Source of the DNA: Strigops habroptila | Taxonomy: Eukaryota; Chordata; Aves; Psittaciformes; Psittacidae | Length of the DNA: 64,000 nucleotides | Direction of reading: 5' to 3' | Assembly (NCBI RefSeq): GCF_004027225.2 | Contig: NC_044301.2 | Coordinates: forward strand, 25,931,992-25,995,991 | Shown: positions 24,119 through 35,404 of the stretch, one piece after another | Numbering within the stretch: position 1 is the stretch's first letter | Layout: every line of letters begins with the position of its first letter | Program-made: the position numbers and the translations under genes | Notes under the pieces: model-generated | The model's input: the letters and a program-made list of their open reading frames with translations, nothing else | Told to the model about the DNA's origin: nothing | Databases searched by the model: none

Positions 24119-24212
24119 ATGGTCTAGTGTGAGGTGTCCCTGCCCATGGCAGGGGCTTGGAACTGGATAGTCTCAAGGTCCTTTCCAAGCCAAACCATTC
24201 TGTGATTCTGCC
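24119..24212 (+). repeat. CR1 LINE 3' tail
   Basis: GGTGTCCCTGCCCATGGCAGG, TTGGAACTGGAT, AGGTCCTTTCCAA and CATTCTGTGATTCTG match the CR1 3' tail at 19686-19766, with divergence. Confidence 0.85.
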
Positions 24213-26035
24213 CAGGTGTCTACCCTGTTTCTCTGGGTCTGGTGACACAGGTACTTGAAGGGTTGAGGAGATGTGAAGAATAAGCAGTTTGGCAGCATGC
24301 TCTCTCCATGTCTCCCAACGATCCACAGTATTGCTTATCTTCCCACTGCTGATGTGGATTCCTGCGGCCACTATCTTGTTAGAACAAGCACAGATCTCTC
24401 CCCTCTGTAGATAAAACCACATGGTGTGAATTGACATCGAGTGAGTTTGGTTTAAAAGTTCACAAAGTAAAAGCAACACGGAGATGACTCTTGAAAAGAG
24501 GCTTAGTGAAGTGCTGAAGAAATTGTGGGCAAGTTGGTTTACTCAGCTCGGGTTGCTTTCAAGCACAAAGCTAGCTCTGTTGTAGATTGAGTTCCCCTTG
24601 TGTCTCAGTGTGGTGATGACTAGAAATTGAATCTGAAAATGTACCCAGCTCCTTGCTGAACATTGAAAATGTCAATAGAAGGAAAATGCTGAGTTTCTTT
24701 TTTGTTTCTGCCACCTCCAATAATTACTTAGGGAATTTCCTGTGTTTTGTTTTAAATCAGATGTATTGTAACTGCAGGGGACATCCTGAGTTTTCCTTTT
24801 TGTATGGAAGCAGCTCTGTTGATCTTTCAGTTGAAGGCTGTAGCTGACAGTGGAAGGAAGAAAGGGAGAGCAAGCCGTGGAGGAGGCTGTGCTCAGGGAA
24901 GGATGGAGCCCATGAGGGATGGAGCAATTTGGGAATATGAGCTTTTTTGAAGGTTTTTTCCTGCTACAACACAAGCCCCCCTTGAAACACAGCTTGATCC
25001 AGCTACGGAGAGGTCCTTTTATCCATGCAATTTGAATGAAAGAAACAGAGAAACCATTTCATCTGAAGGTGGCAGTACGTTAGGTAAGGGTATAACTGCC
25101 TTCAGTATCAGAGCTGCTTTCCTTGGTGCTGTTTATTGTTTGAACAGAGATAGGTAAAACAATCCCTAAGGAAATGTGGAAGTGGGTTTTTAATCTCAGA
25201 CATGAAGGACTTAGTGGGTCAAAACTGTTTTCTTCACGTGCATCTCACTCTTCAATGGACACAGCAGCTGCTGCACAGATTCGGACAGGCAAGCTGATAA
25301 AGGCTGAAAGCAATTTTAGCTGAAATAAAATGTGAGTACTAGAGGGAAAGGCTCCCAGGGATGAGGGGTTAATCATCGCAGGGCTGAACTGAGGTTCCGC
25401 AATGGAAAAATTGCTTTTCTGTTCGATTGTGAGAGGTTTGCAGCTTTCAAACTTCTGGTCACAGGAGGATGTCCCTCAGTGGATGATTCTCATTAGGGTT
25501 TGTTGAAACCTTCTTTGGGGAAAGTGTTTTTCATTGACCAATTTCATTTAATCAAAATAGATCTGGGTTCAAGTCCCTGCTGTGTCTGGTCTGGTGGCCT
25601 GGGATGAGGAATGCTGAAGCTTTATGCTGGATCCGTTATGCATTAATGAACCTGAGTATTACCACTAATCAGGAAATAGTTACTCTGCCACAAGGATCAA
25701 AGTGTTTTCCAGTTTAAACTGATAATCAAAATTCTAAAAATGTGTGGAATAAATACATTGAAAGAAAAAAACACTATTTGGGTGACTGTAATCTTTGTTT
25801 CAGTCTTTTTGCAACATATTTTAGTTTTGACCTTTTCATTCCAATTAACTCGGATTGCAAACCAGACATGTTCAAATTAAATGGGGCCATTGCATTCCAT
25901 GTTGTCAAACAGCACATATTGGGAACTCTTTTTCACAGGCTTTGCAGAGCACGGGTCTGTTCTAACAAATGTGCTTTCCTACAACCACGTTCACTTCTGA
26001 CAAATATGACATTCCAAAAATGGAATAATGGACCA
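24213..26035. other. Unassigned sequence
   Basis: AT-rich sequence with only short open frames. Nothing recognised. Confidence 0.5.
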
Positions 26036-26250
26036 TGGAATCATAGAATCAACCAGGTTGGAAAAGACCTCTAAGCTCATCCAGTCCAACCATTCCCCAG
26101 CACTGCCAAGGCCACCACTAACCCATGTCACTGAGGGCCTCATCTACACGGTGTGTGAACACTTGCAGGGACGGTGACTCCAGCACTGCCCTGGGCAGCC
26201 TGTTCCAATGCCTGAGCACCCTCTGGGGAAGGAATTAGAATCATAGAATC
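26036..26250 (-). repeat. CR1 LINE 3' end (second subfamily)
   Basis: On the plus strand this reads GGAATCATAGAATCAACCAGGT, GGAAAAGACCTCTAAGCTC and CCAGTCCAACC, then CCCTGGGCAGCCTGTTCCA. This is the reverse complement of a CR1 3' end from a different subfamily than the long copies. A second terminal octamer pair (AGAATCATAGAATCA, 26237-26251) immediately follows, suggesting a second, tiny truncated copy. Confidence 0.85.
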
Positions 26251-26365
26251 AAATTAACCCATGACATCACCAGAATGACAGATATTTAAACAGAAGGGTG
26301 GGAATAATTCCTTTTTGGGAAATCTACTTCAATATTTATAACATAACTGGCCCAAATATGACTCA
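26249..26365. repeat. Unnamed dispersed repeat, copy 2
   Basis: AAATTAACCCATGACATCACC, AATGACAGATAT, TAAACAGAAGG and CAATATTTATAA align to 17722-17845. Both copies lie close to CR1 tails. Confidence 0.5.
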
Positions 26366-28689
26366 AAATTAAAAATTAAATTAGAATTGTGTAGGGTTTA
26401 AATTCCTTTGTACTTAACATCTCTGCATTTCTAAGTAGTGGCTCAATCACTCAAGAAAAACAGTATTCTTAAAAGGAAGTTTTTATATTTTGCCTCCTTC
26501 AGTTTAGGGTGTATTTCTAATAACACCTTAAGCCAACCTAATTTACAGTTGCCATAGCCTGGTGCTCCACCCTACCCTTAGCTGCTCAGTGATTCGTGCT
26601 GATGTAAGCACTGTGCAGTAAGTCAGCTCAGGGATTTGAGCCAGTTAAGAACTAACTCTCCAAAGAAAGCAACATTCTGTCTCAGTTCCCTGAACTGGCT
26701 CATTATATGGTAGCATGAGTGGCACCAGGGAGGGACCTCAGGAAGCTCAGTATCATGCACATTTGATATAAGGTCCTAGAGAACCCCTGGGACCATCAGC
26801 TGTCCAACAGTCAGTGGTTAACCATCTTTATATGAGCCCCATAGCTCACAGTCTAAATAGTGACTTGAACTATAATTAGCTCCAGGTTCCACTAATACAG
26901 CAGATAGTAAATTAAACAGATGAAACTTCACTAAACCTGGTACTTCTGACAAGGGAACAGTAACATCTTTCAGCAGAAAGTCACAAATCATCCAGCATGA
27001 CTTGTTATAAACTGTTAGCTAGAACCAATGGAGGAAAGGTGCAGTGAGATAGCTGCACCAGTCTAACACTTCCCCATTACAGAAAGGAGGGTTTCTGCAT
27101 TCTTCCTCTCATATGACCCTCAGGGAACTGACTTAACTCACTAAACCAGATGGAAACATCTCACTTTTGCTGTGTTAATTCTCTGCCTGGGGCAGTATAT
27201 GGTGGGAATGGAATCACTTTCTTTCGGAAGCAGGAGTTATTTTCAGCTCAGCTCAGCCTGCCACCTTTGCCTCCGAGGCTATGAATGCCCATTCTAGTCT
27301 GACTGCTGCTAGGTTCAGTGGTTACCTCTGCCAGCAACCTACACAGCAATGTGTTGAACGCTCCCTTCTCAGCGACAGTTAAAATAAGCCACATTAGCCC
27401 ACACAGCTTAAACAGCAGATCTTCCTTAATTGCCTTTGAAAATCAGGATGGAACCTGTATCTTGGTCATAACTTTATCACCTTAGTTTTCTTCACCAACA
27501 ACCCACCTGCCTATGCCCCAGAGCCAGTTCTCTGAGGTATTTTATGGGTGTGTACCAGAGCTCTCTCATTATGCACCTATTTTGCAATGAAGCCACAACA
27601 AACATGTGAAAGACGGAGCTTTGCATATAGCTCTTTCCTGTTTCCCGTTCCTCTGCTGTGGTGCCTTCTACACACCTTCCCCATAAAATAAAAAGTAATT
27701 TGTACCAACTGAACATGCCCAGTTTCAAAAAAAAAAAAAAAAAGGTACTGATAAGGATGAACCTGCTGCTTCAACATAAATTGTTGATTGCTTGCCTTGT
27801 GCTAAAGTGCAAAGAGGAAAAAAAAAAGCTTTTAAAACATGGGGTATCTGCAGGTTGGATCAAAGAACAATCTATGGAGAATGAATGCAGGGCAGCAAAT
27901 GCACAATCCCAGGTTTCTGACCTACAAAACTTGCAGGAAAAGCCAGACCAAGCCAGGTACAGTACAAAAATCACTGGAATTGGTTCAACTTGACTGAATG
28001 CCAGAGCACACTCTAATCTAGGGAACAGAGACAGACCTGACACCACTTGCAGGACCTTTGTTGCTGTTTTAAACACGTATCTTTACTGTGCCAGATAACA
28101 GACCAAAGATGATATTAACTTAGCAATTAAAGAATAATTAGCAAAAGAAGCAACGCTTTGATCCACACCAGTTAGTCAGACTACCATTAATGTCAACTGG
28201 GTATATTAAGTATAGATCTTTCTCTGACAACACTTTAATCAATTTGAATAAATTAATTAATTTAGGCTACATAATAAATTATAACAGCTAAGTCTCAACC
28301 CCCCCTCCTTTATTCATTTATACTTAAAATCAGCAACCTAGCCATTAAGGTAAATTGCAGTTATAACAAGTTCTATGAAGTAAATGTAATATTTACATTT
28401 GTTTGTACTTTGAGACTAATAAGAATATGGTGTTAGGCAATACCAGCTTAATGGTTTCTTCCTTCCCTCTGCACCATAGAAGTGTGCCATCTGCTCAGCT
28501 GTTTTGGCATGACCAATTGTGAGACCACCCTGTGAGCCAGTCCCAGGGAACTGACCCAGCCTTGTCCTAGATTTGGGGGGAGAGAGGGAGGATTGTTCAG
28601 CTCAGGGAAGTTCCCTGGTCTGATCCACAGTGTGGCCCCACAAAAAGCTGTGTCAGCACAACTGTTCAGGGAGGGTGGAGTGGCTGCAA
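26366..28689. other. Unassigned sequence
   Basis: No gene recognised. An A18 run lies near 27727-27744. Short open frames here have no domain signal. Confidence 0.5.
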
Positions 28690-28811
28690 TAAGCAATGCA
28701 GACCAAGGATATCTTAAGTCTCAGGGTCAAAGGGAGAACAGCAATGGGGGACATTACGGTGGGGATCTGTTACAGGCCGCCTGATCAAGAGGACTCTGTG
28801 GATGAAGCGCT
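28690..28811 (+). repeat. CR1 ORF2 endonuclease fragment
   Basis: The translation contains VGICYRPPDQ followed by an acidic stretch, a typical CR1 endonuclease-domain motif. The fragment stops exactly where a family 1 LTR fragment begins at 28812. Confidence 0.75.
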
Positions 28812-29002
28812 TGTCCTGGGTTCAGCTATAGCAGTCATTTTTCTCCTTAGTAGCTGGTGCAGTGCTGTGTTTTTTAACTTTCAGCCTGGGAACAACGCTG
28901 ATAACACTGATGTTTTCAGTTGTTGCTAAGTAATGTTTATTCCGACCAAGGACTTTCTCAGTCTCATGCTTTGCCAGGGAGGAGGGGAAGCTGGGAGGAA
29001 AC
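28812..29002 (+). repeat. Family 1 LTR fragment (5' part of U3)
   Basis: It begins at the true LTR tip, TGTCCTGGGTTCAGC, and matches the first ~190 bp of the copy C LTR. It is then lost after GGGAGGAAAC. The LTR tip abuts CR1 sequence, so the element inserted into a CR1 copy and was later truncated by deletion. Confidence 0.88.
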
Positions 29003-30040
29003 TTCCTTTTGGCTGCTTCTTTGCAAACCCATACTAAAGCACATTTAGTAAATGTGCAAAACTGGGCTTGTTTACACAGGGCTTGTGTGGCAGAGACAGT
29101 TCTTATTAGAATTTCAGAATTTTTAAAGGGTCATATCTCTCAGTGTTATGTATTCAGAACTCACAGTTCAGCTGGCATTTTGCCTGTGCACAAACTACAT
29201 GGCATCGCCCTTTTCTTCCAAAAAAGAACATCCACCTATAATTGAGATGTATGTTACGAGAACCAAGGAGATATCCACTTTAAAAGGGTCACACAGTTAA
29301 TATCACATTATAACAAACTCAGTCTGCTTAGTCTTCAAGGGGGTCTCTCCTCGTCCTTCCCACCCCAGATACTGTTGCAAGTTGCATGCTGCTTTTGTAT
29401 GAACAAGCTGCTTTTTACCAACTCTTGCAGTTTATTGAAAAATTAAAAATTAAAATATGCAGACTATTTTATAACCACACATAAATTTACAAACTTACAA
29501 GATCCAGTATGTTCGCCTGTCCCCAAACCGGATTACACAATACAGGCATTTGTAAGGAAAAATTCAAAGACAGATTTTTAAAGGCTCTGTAACACTCAGA
29601 AAAGAACTGTTAAGCAGCTGTTCATTCCCCACTTTTATGAATACAAGGCTGAGTTATTACTCTATATAATACAGTACTTGTTTTGGCATAAGGTAGGAGG
29701 TGATCCCTAATGCTTAGGCTGTTTACAGGTCATAGCTGCCTCCCCAGTGATACTGCCAGAGCCCGGTAAATTTTCTGAAGGGACTGGACTGAGTACCTTT
29801 CACATACTGACCAATGTATATGGTCCCTATATAGAATCTTTATGAAGAGATTCTAAAGAATATGCTTTTATTTTAAGGAACAGAGGGACATTTTTCTTTT
29901 GCTCCTCCCCTCCCAAATCTTTCCAGTTAGAAATGACTCTAGGTAATCCTGCATGTTCGGGGTGTTTTAACCTATAGACAAAAATACAGAGCTAGGAGTA
30001 AGTTGAAAACTAAAATGCATAAATCCTTTTTAAAGGAACT
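29003..30040. other. Unassigned sequence
   Basis: AT-rich sequence with no gene or repeat that I can support. Confidence 0.5.
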
Positions 30041-30612
30041 TGTCGTGGTTTAAACCCAGCCGGTAACTCGGAACCACGCAGCTGCTCTCTCACTCCCCCC
30101 TCTTCTTCCTCCCCCTGCACCCAGAGGGATGGGAAGGAGAATCAAAAGAATGTAACTCCCATGGGTTGAGATAAGAACAGTCCAATAACTAAGGTATAAT
30201 ACAAAACCACAACTAATAGCACCAATAATAATAATAATGATAAGGGGAATAACAAGGGGAGAGGATACAATTGCTCACCACTCGCCGACCGATACCCAGC
30301 CCGACCCGAGCAGCGATCTGGGCCTTCCGGGTAACTCCCCCCAGTTTATATATTGGGCATGACGTGCTCTGGTATGGAATACCCCTTTGGCCAGTTTGGG
30401 TCAGGTGTCCTGTCTCTGCTTCCTCCCGGCTTCCCCTCCTCCCTGGCAGGGAATGAGACAGAGAAAGTCCTTGGTCGGAGTAAACATTACTTAGCAACAA
30501 CTGAAAACATCAGTGTTATCAATCAGTGTTGTTCCCAGGCTGAAAGTCAAAAACACAGCACTGCACCAGCTACTAAGGAGAAAAAATGACTGCTATAGGT
30601 GAACCCAGGACA
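30041..30612 (-). repeat. Copy B 3' LTR
   Basis: 572 bp with intact ends (plus strand TGTCGTGG at 30041 to CCAGGACA at 30612). The TATA box region is present on the minus strand near 30346-30353. Confidence 0.9.
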
Positions 30613-30921
30613 GTATCCACCCCTTATTCCATACCATTCATGTCATGCCCAGATCCCACATTTTTCAATATACCATCGCTTTTATCTTTTTTTTATATAT
30701 ATATACACCCACACAGACACCCACACCCAAAGAGAGACATATCATTCCTTAGTCCATGAACCAATCCCTATAAAGTTGCTGAATTCATCCAGTCCATGAG
30801 GTCAGGCTCCATCTCTTGTAATAGTCTTTCAGGGCAGGAGGGACGGTGTGTAGTGTTGGGTTGTTGCCTGCTGATGATACTGCCAAACTCATCTGGTCAC
30901 TGCTGAGCTCATCTGGTTTCC

Positions 30922-33900
30922 TCAAAATTCATTCTTTGTTGAGGTGATGATCGGAGGGAAGTCAGGGTCAGTTGCTGACAACCTGAAGATATCTAGCTGG
31001 TGGGCTACAAAAATGTTATAGAGCAGACAACAGCATACAATTGAGTTCATTGGCTGTTTTCACCCAAAACTAAATCCCCTTGAGGTATACATCGGACTTC
31101 CCCATCATCCCACATTACCCACCAAGTATATCCAGGTCCCTGAGCAAAAGCAACCCCACGAGTGGGTTTACCTTTACCTGAAGCAGGAATAACCCAGACT
31201 GTCTTCCCCAACAAATTCTTTATGTGCACCACAGGAACTTTATCCCCCTCTACAGTATGTAAAAGTTCTGATTGGGCTGGGCCAGCCCTGTTGGCAGATC
31301 CCCTAGTGTTGACCAACCAGGTGGCTTTTGGTAAATGTGTATCCCAGTGTTTGAAAGTCCCACCACCCTTTGCTCTCAGTGTAGTTTTTAACAGCCCATT
31401 GTACCATTCGATTTTCCCAGAGGCTGGTGCATGGTAGGAGATGTGATATACCCACTCAATGCCATGCTCTTTGGCCCAAGTGTCTATAAGGTTTGATGCG
31501 TGAAAGGGTAAAATAATTTGGCAGAAAATAAACCCCCTTGCTTTCCAGCTGGTCCTCAGATATTAGAGGGGCTGGGTGTGGCTAGGCTTAGATTCTGAGT
31601 GATGCCCAATTTGCCACTATCAGTCCGGTCGCATTCAATATATTGAATAATCACAATTCCGGATGCACTAATAGTGCACTGCACCTTCAGTCTAATTGTG
31701 CTCACGAACTAGCACAGCCACACTGAGGGAGCTGGTCGCGTTCAATGAGAGATTTACGTTTAGCTACTTAAACAGTGCAGTTTATTAAAGCAACAGATAC
31801 AGGTTCTTGTGGATTGCCGGTGATAAATACACTGTCTGCAAAAGCACGTGCAAATAATAAAGTAAACAACCGCACGACAAAGTTATGAATAATACAGCCT
31901 GGCTTTAAAGTATAAAAGTAAAAAGTAACTCTATATAGAGATTCCTAATTTTCCCAGGGAAGCACTGGATACAGTGCAAGTCTTACCCAAAGGCGTCCCT
32001 ATGGGGGGCAAGAAAGGTCCAGCCCGTCGACCGGTCCCAGGAGTCGAGAGTAGTCAGCTGATGGGGTCTTCCACGGCTCGTCCACGATGATGTCTTCCCT
32101 AAAGCCCCCCACTTTTTGGGTCATTTTTATAGTATTTTTCACTTTCAAGGTGGAGCTTGAGTGACTCTAGTCATACATACCTTTATTGTTATTGGTGTAA
32201 ATTTTCCTCGCTTCGCTTTTAAAGGTATATGCCACAAAAAATTCAAAGAGCATGCTCAAAGAGGGGTGGTCTCACTTTGGAGGCGGGTAGCATTGGAGGT
32301 GGAGGTGTGTTTTCATATTAAAATGCATTATAATGAAGCAAAGTTCACACAAAGGACAGCATTTTGTCAAAAGATGACAGACCGTTGGCTCAGGGCAGCA
32401 AGTGTGCAGCTTATCAGTTTTAAGTACCACCTAGTTCCCATCTCTGCTGGTGTTGGGACAGAGTTTGGCCGCAGAATCTCCACTCTGCTCCATCCTCCGT
32501 CAAGCAATGTTGCCACGGGAACCGCTGTGGACTGAATTCCTGGCATACCACGTGCAGCTGCATCTTACCCTGAAAGTCCATTTTTCCTTTATGTGTGAGC
32601 AATGCTACATTTTTAAATATAAGTTTAATTTCTAAATCATATTCAGTAATTATCCCACAAGGTTGTTCCGGAAATAAGTCCCATTGTCTGACTCAATTCT
32701 CTCTGGGGTGCCGTGTTGAAACAAGACTTGTTTCTCAAGGCCCAGGATAGTGTTCCGGGCAGTGGCGTGGGGCACAGCATATGTTTCCAGCCATCCGGTG
32801 GTTGCTTCCACCATGCTAAGAACATGGCGCTTGCCTTGGCGGGTCGGTGGGAGTGTGATATAATCAATCTGCCAGGCCTCCCCATACTTGTACTTCAGCC
32901 ATCGTCCTCCATACCAGAGAGGCTTTAACCGCTTGGCTTGCCTAATTGCAGCACATTTCACATTCATGACTAACCTGGGCAATAGTGTCCATTGTTGAGT
33001 CCACCCCTCGATCACGAGCCCATCTATATGTTGCATCTCTGCCTTGATGGCCTGAGGTGTCATGGGCCCACCGGGCTAAAAATAATTCATCCTTATGTTG
33101 CCAATCTAAGTCCATCTGAGCCACTTCAATCTTAACAGCTTTATCCACTTGTTGGTTGTTCTGGTGTTCCTCAGTGGCCCGACTCTTGGGTACATGAGCA
33201 TCTATGTGGCGTACCTTCACCACCAGGTTCTGCACCCGGGCAGCGATATCTTGCCACAATGCAGCAGCCCAGATGGGTTTCCCTCTGCGTTGCCAGTTGC
33301 TCTGCTTCCATTGCTGCAACCACCCCCACAGGGCATTTGCCACCATCCATGAGTCAGTATAGAGGTAAAGTACTGGCCATATCTCTCTTTCAGCAATGTC
33401 CAAGGGCAGCTGGATGGCTTTCACCTCTGCAAACTGACTCAATTCACCCTCTCCTTCAGCAGTTTCTGCAACTTGTCCCAGGGGACTCCACACAGCTGCC
33501 TTCCATCTGCAATGCTTTCCCACAATATGGCAGGACCCATCAGTAAACAAGGCATATTGCTTTTCACTCTCTGGCAGTTCATTATATGGTGGGGCCTCTT
33601 CAGCACACGTCACCTCCTCTTCTGGTGACATCCCAAAATCTTTGCCCTCTGGCCAGTCCATGATGTCTTCTAGAATTCCTGGACGACTGGTGTTTCCTAT
33701 TTGAGCTCATTGTGTAATTAGTGCAGCCCACTTACTCCATGTAGCATCAGTTGCATGATGTGTAGAGGAGACCCTGCCTTTGAACATCCAGCCCAGCACA
33801 GGCAACCAGGGTGCCAGGAGGAGCTGCGCTTCAGTTCCAATCACTTCTGAGGCAGCTCGAACCCCTTCATAGGCTGCCAGTATCTCTTTTTCAGTGGGAG

Positions 33901-35401
33901 TATAGCTGGCCTTGGATCCTTTATATCCCCGACTCCAAAAGCCAAGGGGTCGACCTCGAGTCTCCCCTGGAGCTTTCTGCCAGAGGCTCCAGGTAGGACC
34001 ATTCACCCCGGCTGCGGTAGAGAGCACATTTTTCCCATCTGGCCCGGCCCGGACTGGTCCAAGGGCTACTGCATGAACTATCTCTCGTTTAATTTGTTCA
34101 AAGGCTTGTTGGTAATCAGGGCCCCATTTGAAATCATTCTTCTTCCGGGTCACGTGATAGAGAGGGCTTACAATCAGACTGTAATTTGGGATGTGCATTC
34201 TCCAGAACCCCACAACACCTAAGAAAGCTTGTGTTTCTTTCTTGTTAGTTGGTGGAGACATTGCTGTTATCTTGTTGATCATGTCTGTGGGGATCTGGCG
34301 ATGTCCATCTTGCCATTTTATTCCCAAAAATTGAATCTCCTGTGCAGGTCCCTTGACCTTACTCCGTTTTATGGCAAAATCGGCCTTCAGCAGAATTGGG
34401 ATTATCTTCCTCCCTTTCTCGTAAATTTCTTCCACTGTATGTCCCCACACGATGATGTCATCAATGTATTGCAGGTGTTCTGGAGCTTGCCCCTGTTCCA
34501 GTGCAGTCTGGATCAATCCATGGCAGATGGTAGGGCTGTGTTTCCACCCCTGGGGCAGTCGGTTCCAAGTGTACTGGACGCTCCTCCAAGTGAAAGCAAA
34601 CTGTGGCCTGCATTCTGCTGCCAAAGGGATTGAGAAAAATGCATTGGCAATATCAGTTGTGGCATCCCACTTGGCTGCCTTTGACTCCAGTTCATAGTGA
34701 AGTTCTAGCATGCCTAGTACGGCAGCCCTCAATGGTGGTGTGACTTCATTCAGGCCACGATAGTCTACTGTTAGTCTCCACTCTCCATTAGACTTTTGCA
34801 CTGGCCATATGGGGCTATTAAAGGGTGAGCAGGTCCTGCTGATCATTCCTTGGCTCTCCAATCTACGGATCAGCTTATGGATGGGACTCAAAGAGTCTCG
34901 GTTGGTGCGATATTGCCGCCGGTGCACTGTTGTGGTCGCGATTGGCACTTGTTTTTCTTCAACCATCAGCAACACCACAAAAGAAGAATCCCGTGAGAGA
35001 CCAGGAAAGCTGGACAGCTGCTTAATTTCCTCTCTTTCCAAGGCAGCGATACCAAAAGCCCATTGGTAAGCTTTTGGGTCTTTGAAGTACCCTCTCCTGA
35101 GATAGTCTATGCCAAGGATGCATGGAGCCCCTGGACCAGTCACAATGGGGTGCTTTTGCCACTTCCTCCCAGTCAGGCTGATTTCTGCCTCCAGTACAGT
35201 CAACTCTTGGGATCCTCCTGTCACTCCAGAAATATAAATGGGTTTCACCCCTTGATACCTTGATGGCATCAGGGTGCACTGTGCACCGGTATCTACTAGA
35301 GCCTTATACTTCTGTGGGACTGATGTGCCAGGCCATCTGATCCACACAGTCCAGTAAACCCGATTATCCCTCTCCTCCACCTGGCTGGAGGCAGGGCCCC
35401 T
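30922..35401 (-). pseudogene. pol: Copy B pol, interrupted by an LTR
   Basis: The Pol frame is open from 35401 through protease (DTG) and RT (YIDD) to a TGA at 33707-33709, where the other copies have CGA (a CpG change). The same frame then continues through the RT-RNase H hinge, which here has a TAT codon instead of the TAG of copies A and C, and through RNase H and the integrase HH pair. A 2-nt deletion near 32950 shifts the frame at the CxxC pair. The catalytic region is then cut by the inserted LTR at 31494-32659, and the rest of integrase, including the catalytic Glu block, resumes at 31488. It is non-functional. Confidence 0.9.
31494..32659 (-). mobile_element. Solo LTR of a third retroviral family, nested in copy B integrase
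   Basis: A 1166-bp insertion absent from copies A and C. It starts TG and ends CA and is flanked by AGGTT on both sides (31489-31493 and 32660-32664), so a 5-bp target duplication is perfect. On the minus strand it has TATAAAAA (32124-32131) and AATAAA (31781-31786), the layout of an LTR. It contains no coding domain and is unrelated to the LTRs of families 1 and 2. It is therefore probably a solo LTR left after recombination. Confidence 0.82.
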
Positions 35402-35404
35402 CTA
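35374..35404 (-). promoter_or_regulatory. Copy B gag UAG stop and downstream stem-loop
   Basis: The gag TAG (complement of 35402-35404) is followed by the same 6-bp stem (CCTCCA at 35374-35379 against TGGAGG at 35386-35391) as in copies A and C. Pol continues in frame. Confidence 0.6.

Noticed and set aside
28448..28696. Minus-strand 82-residue open frame
   Set aside because: It overlaps a CR1 endonuclease fragment on the other strand and has no recognisable domain.
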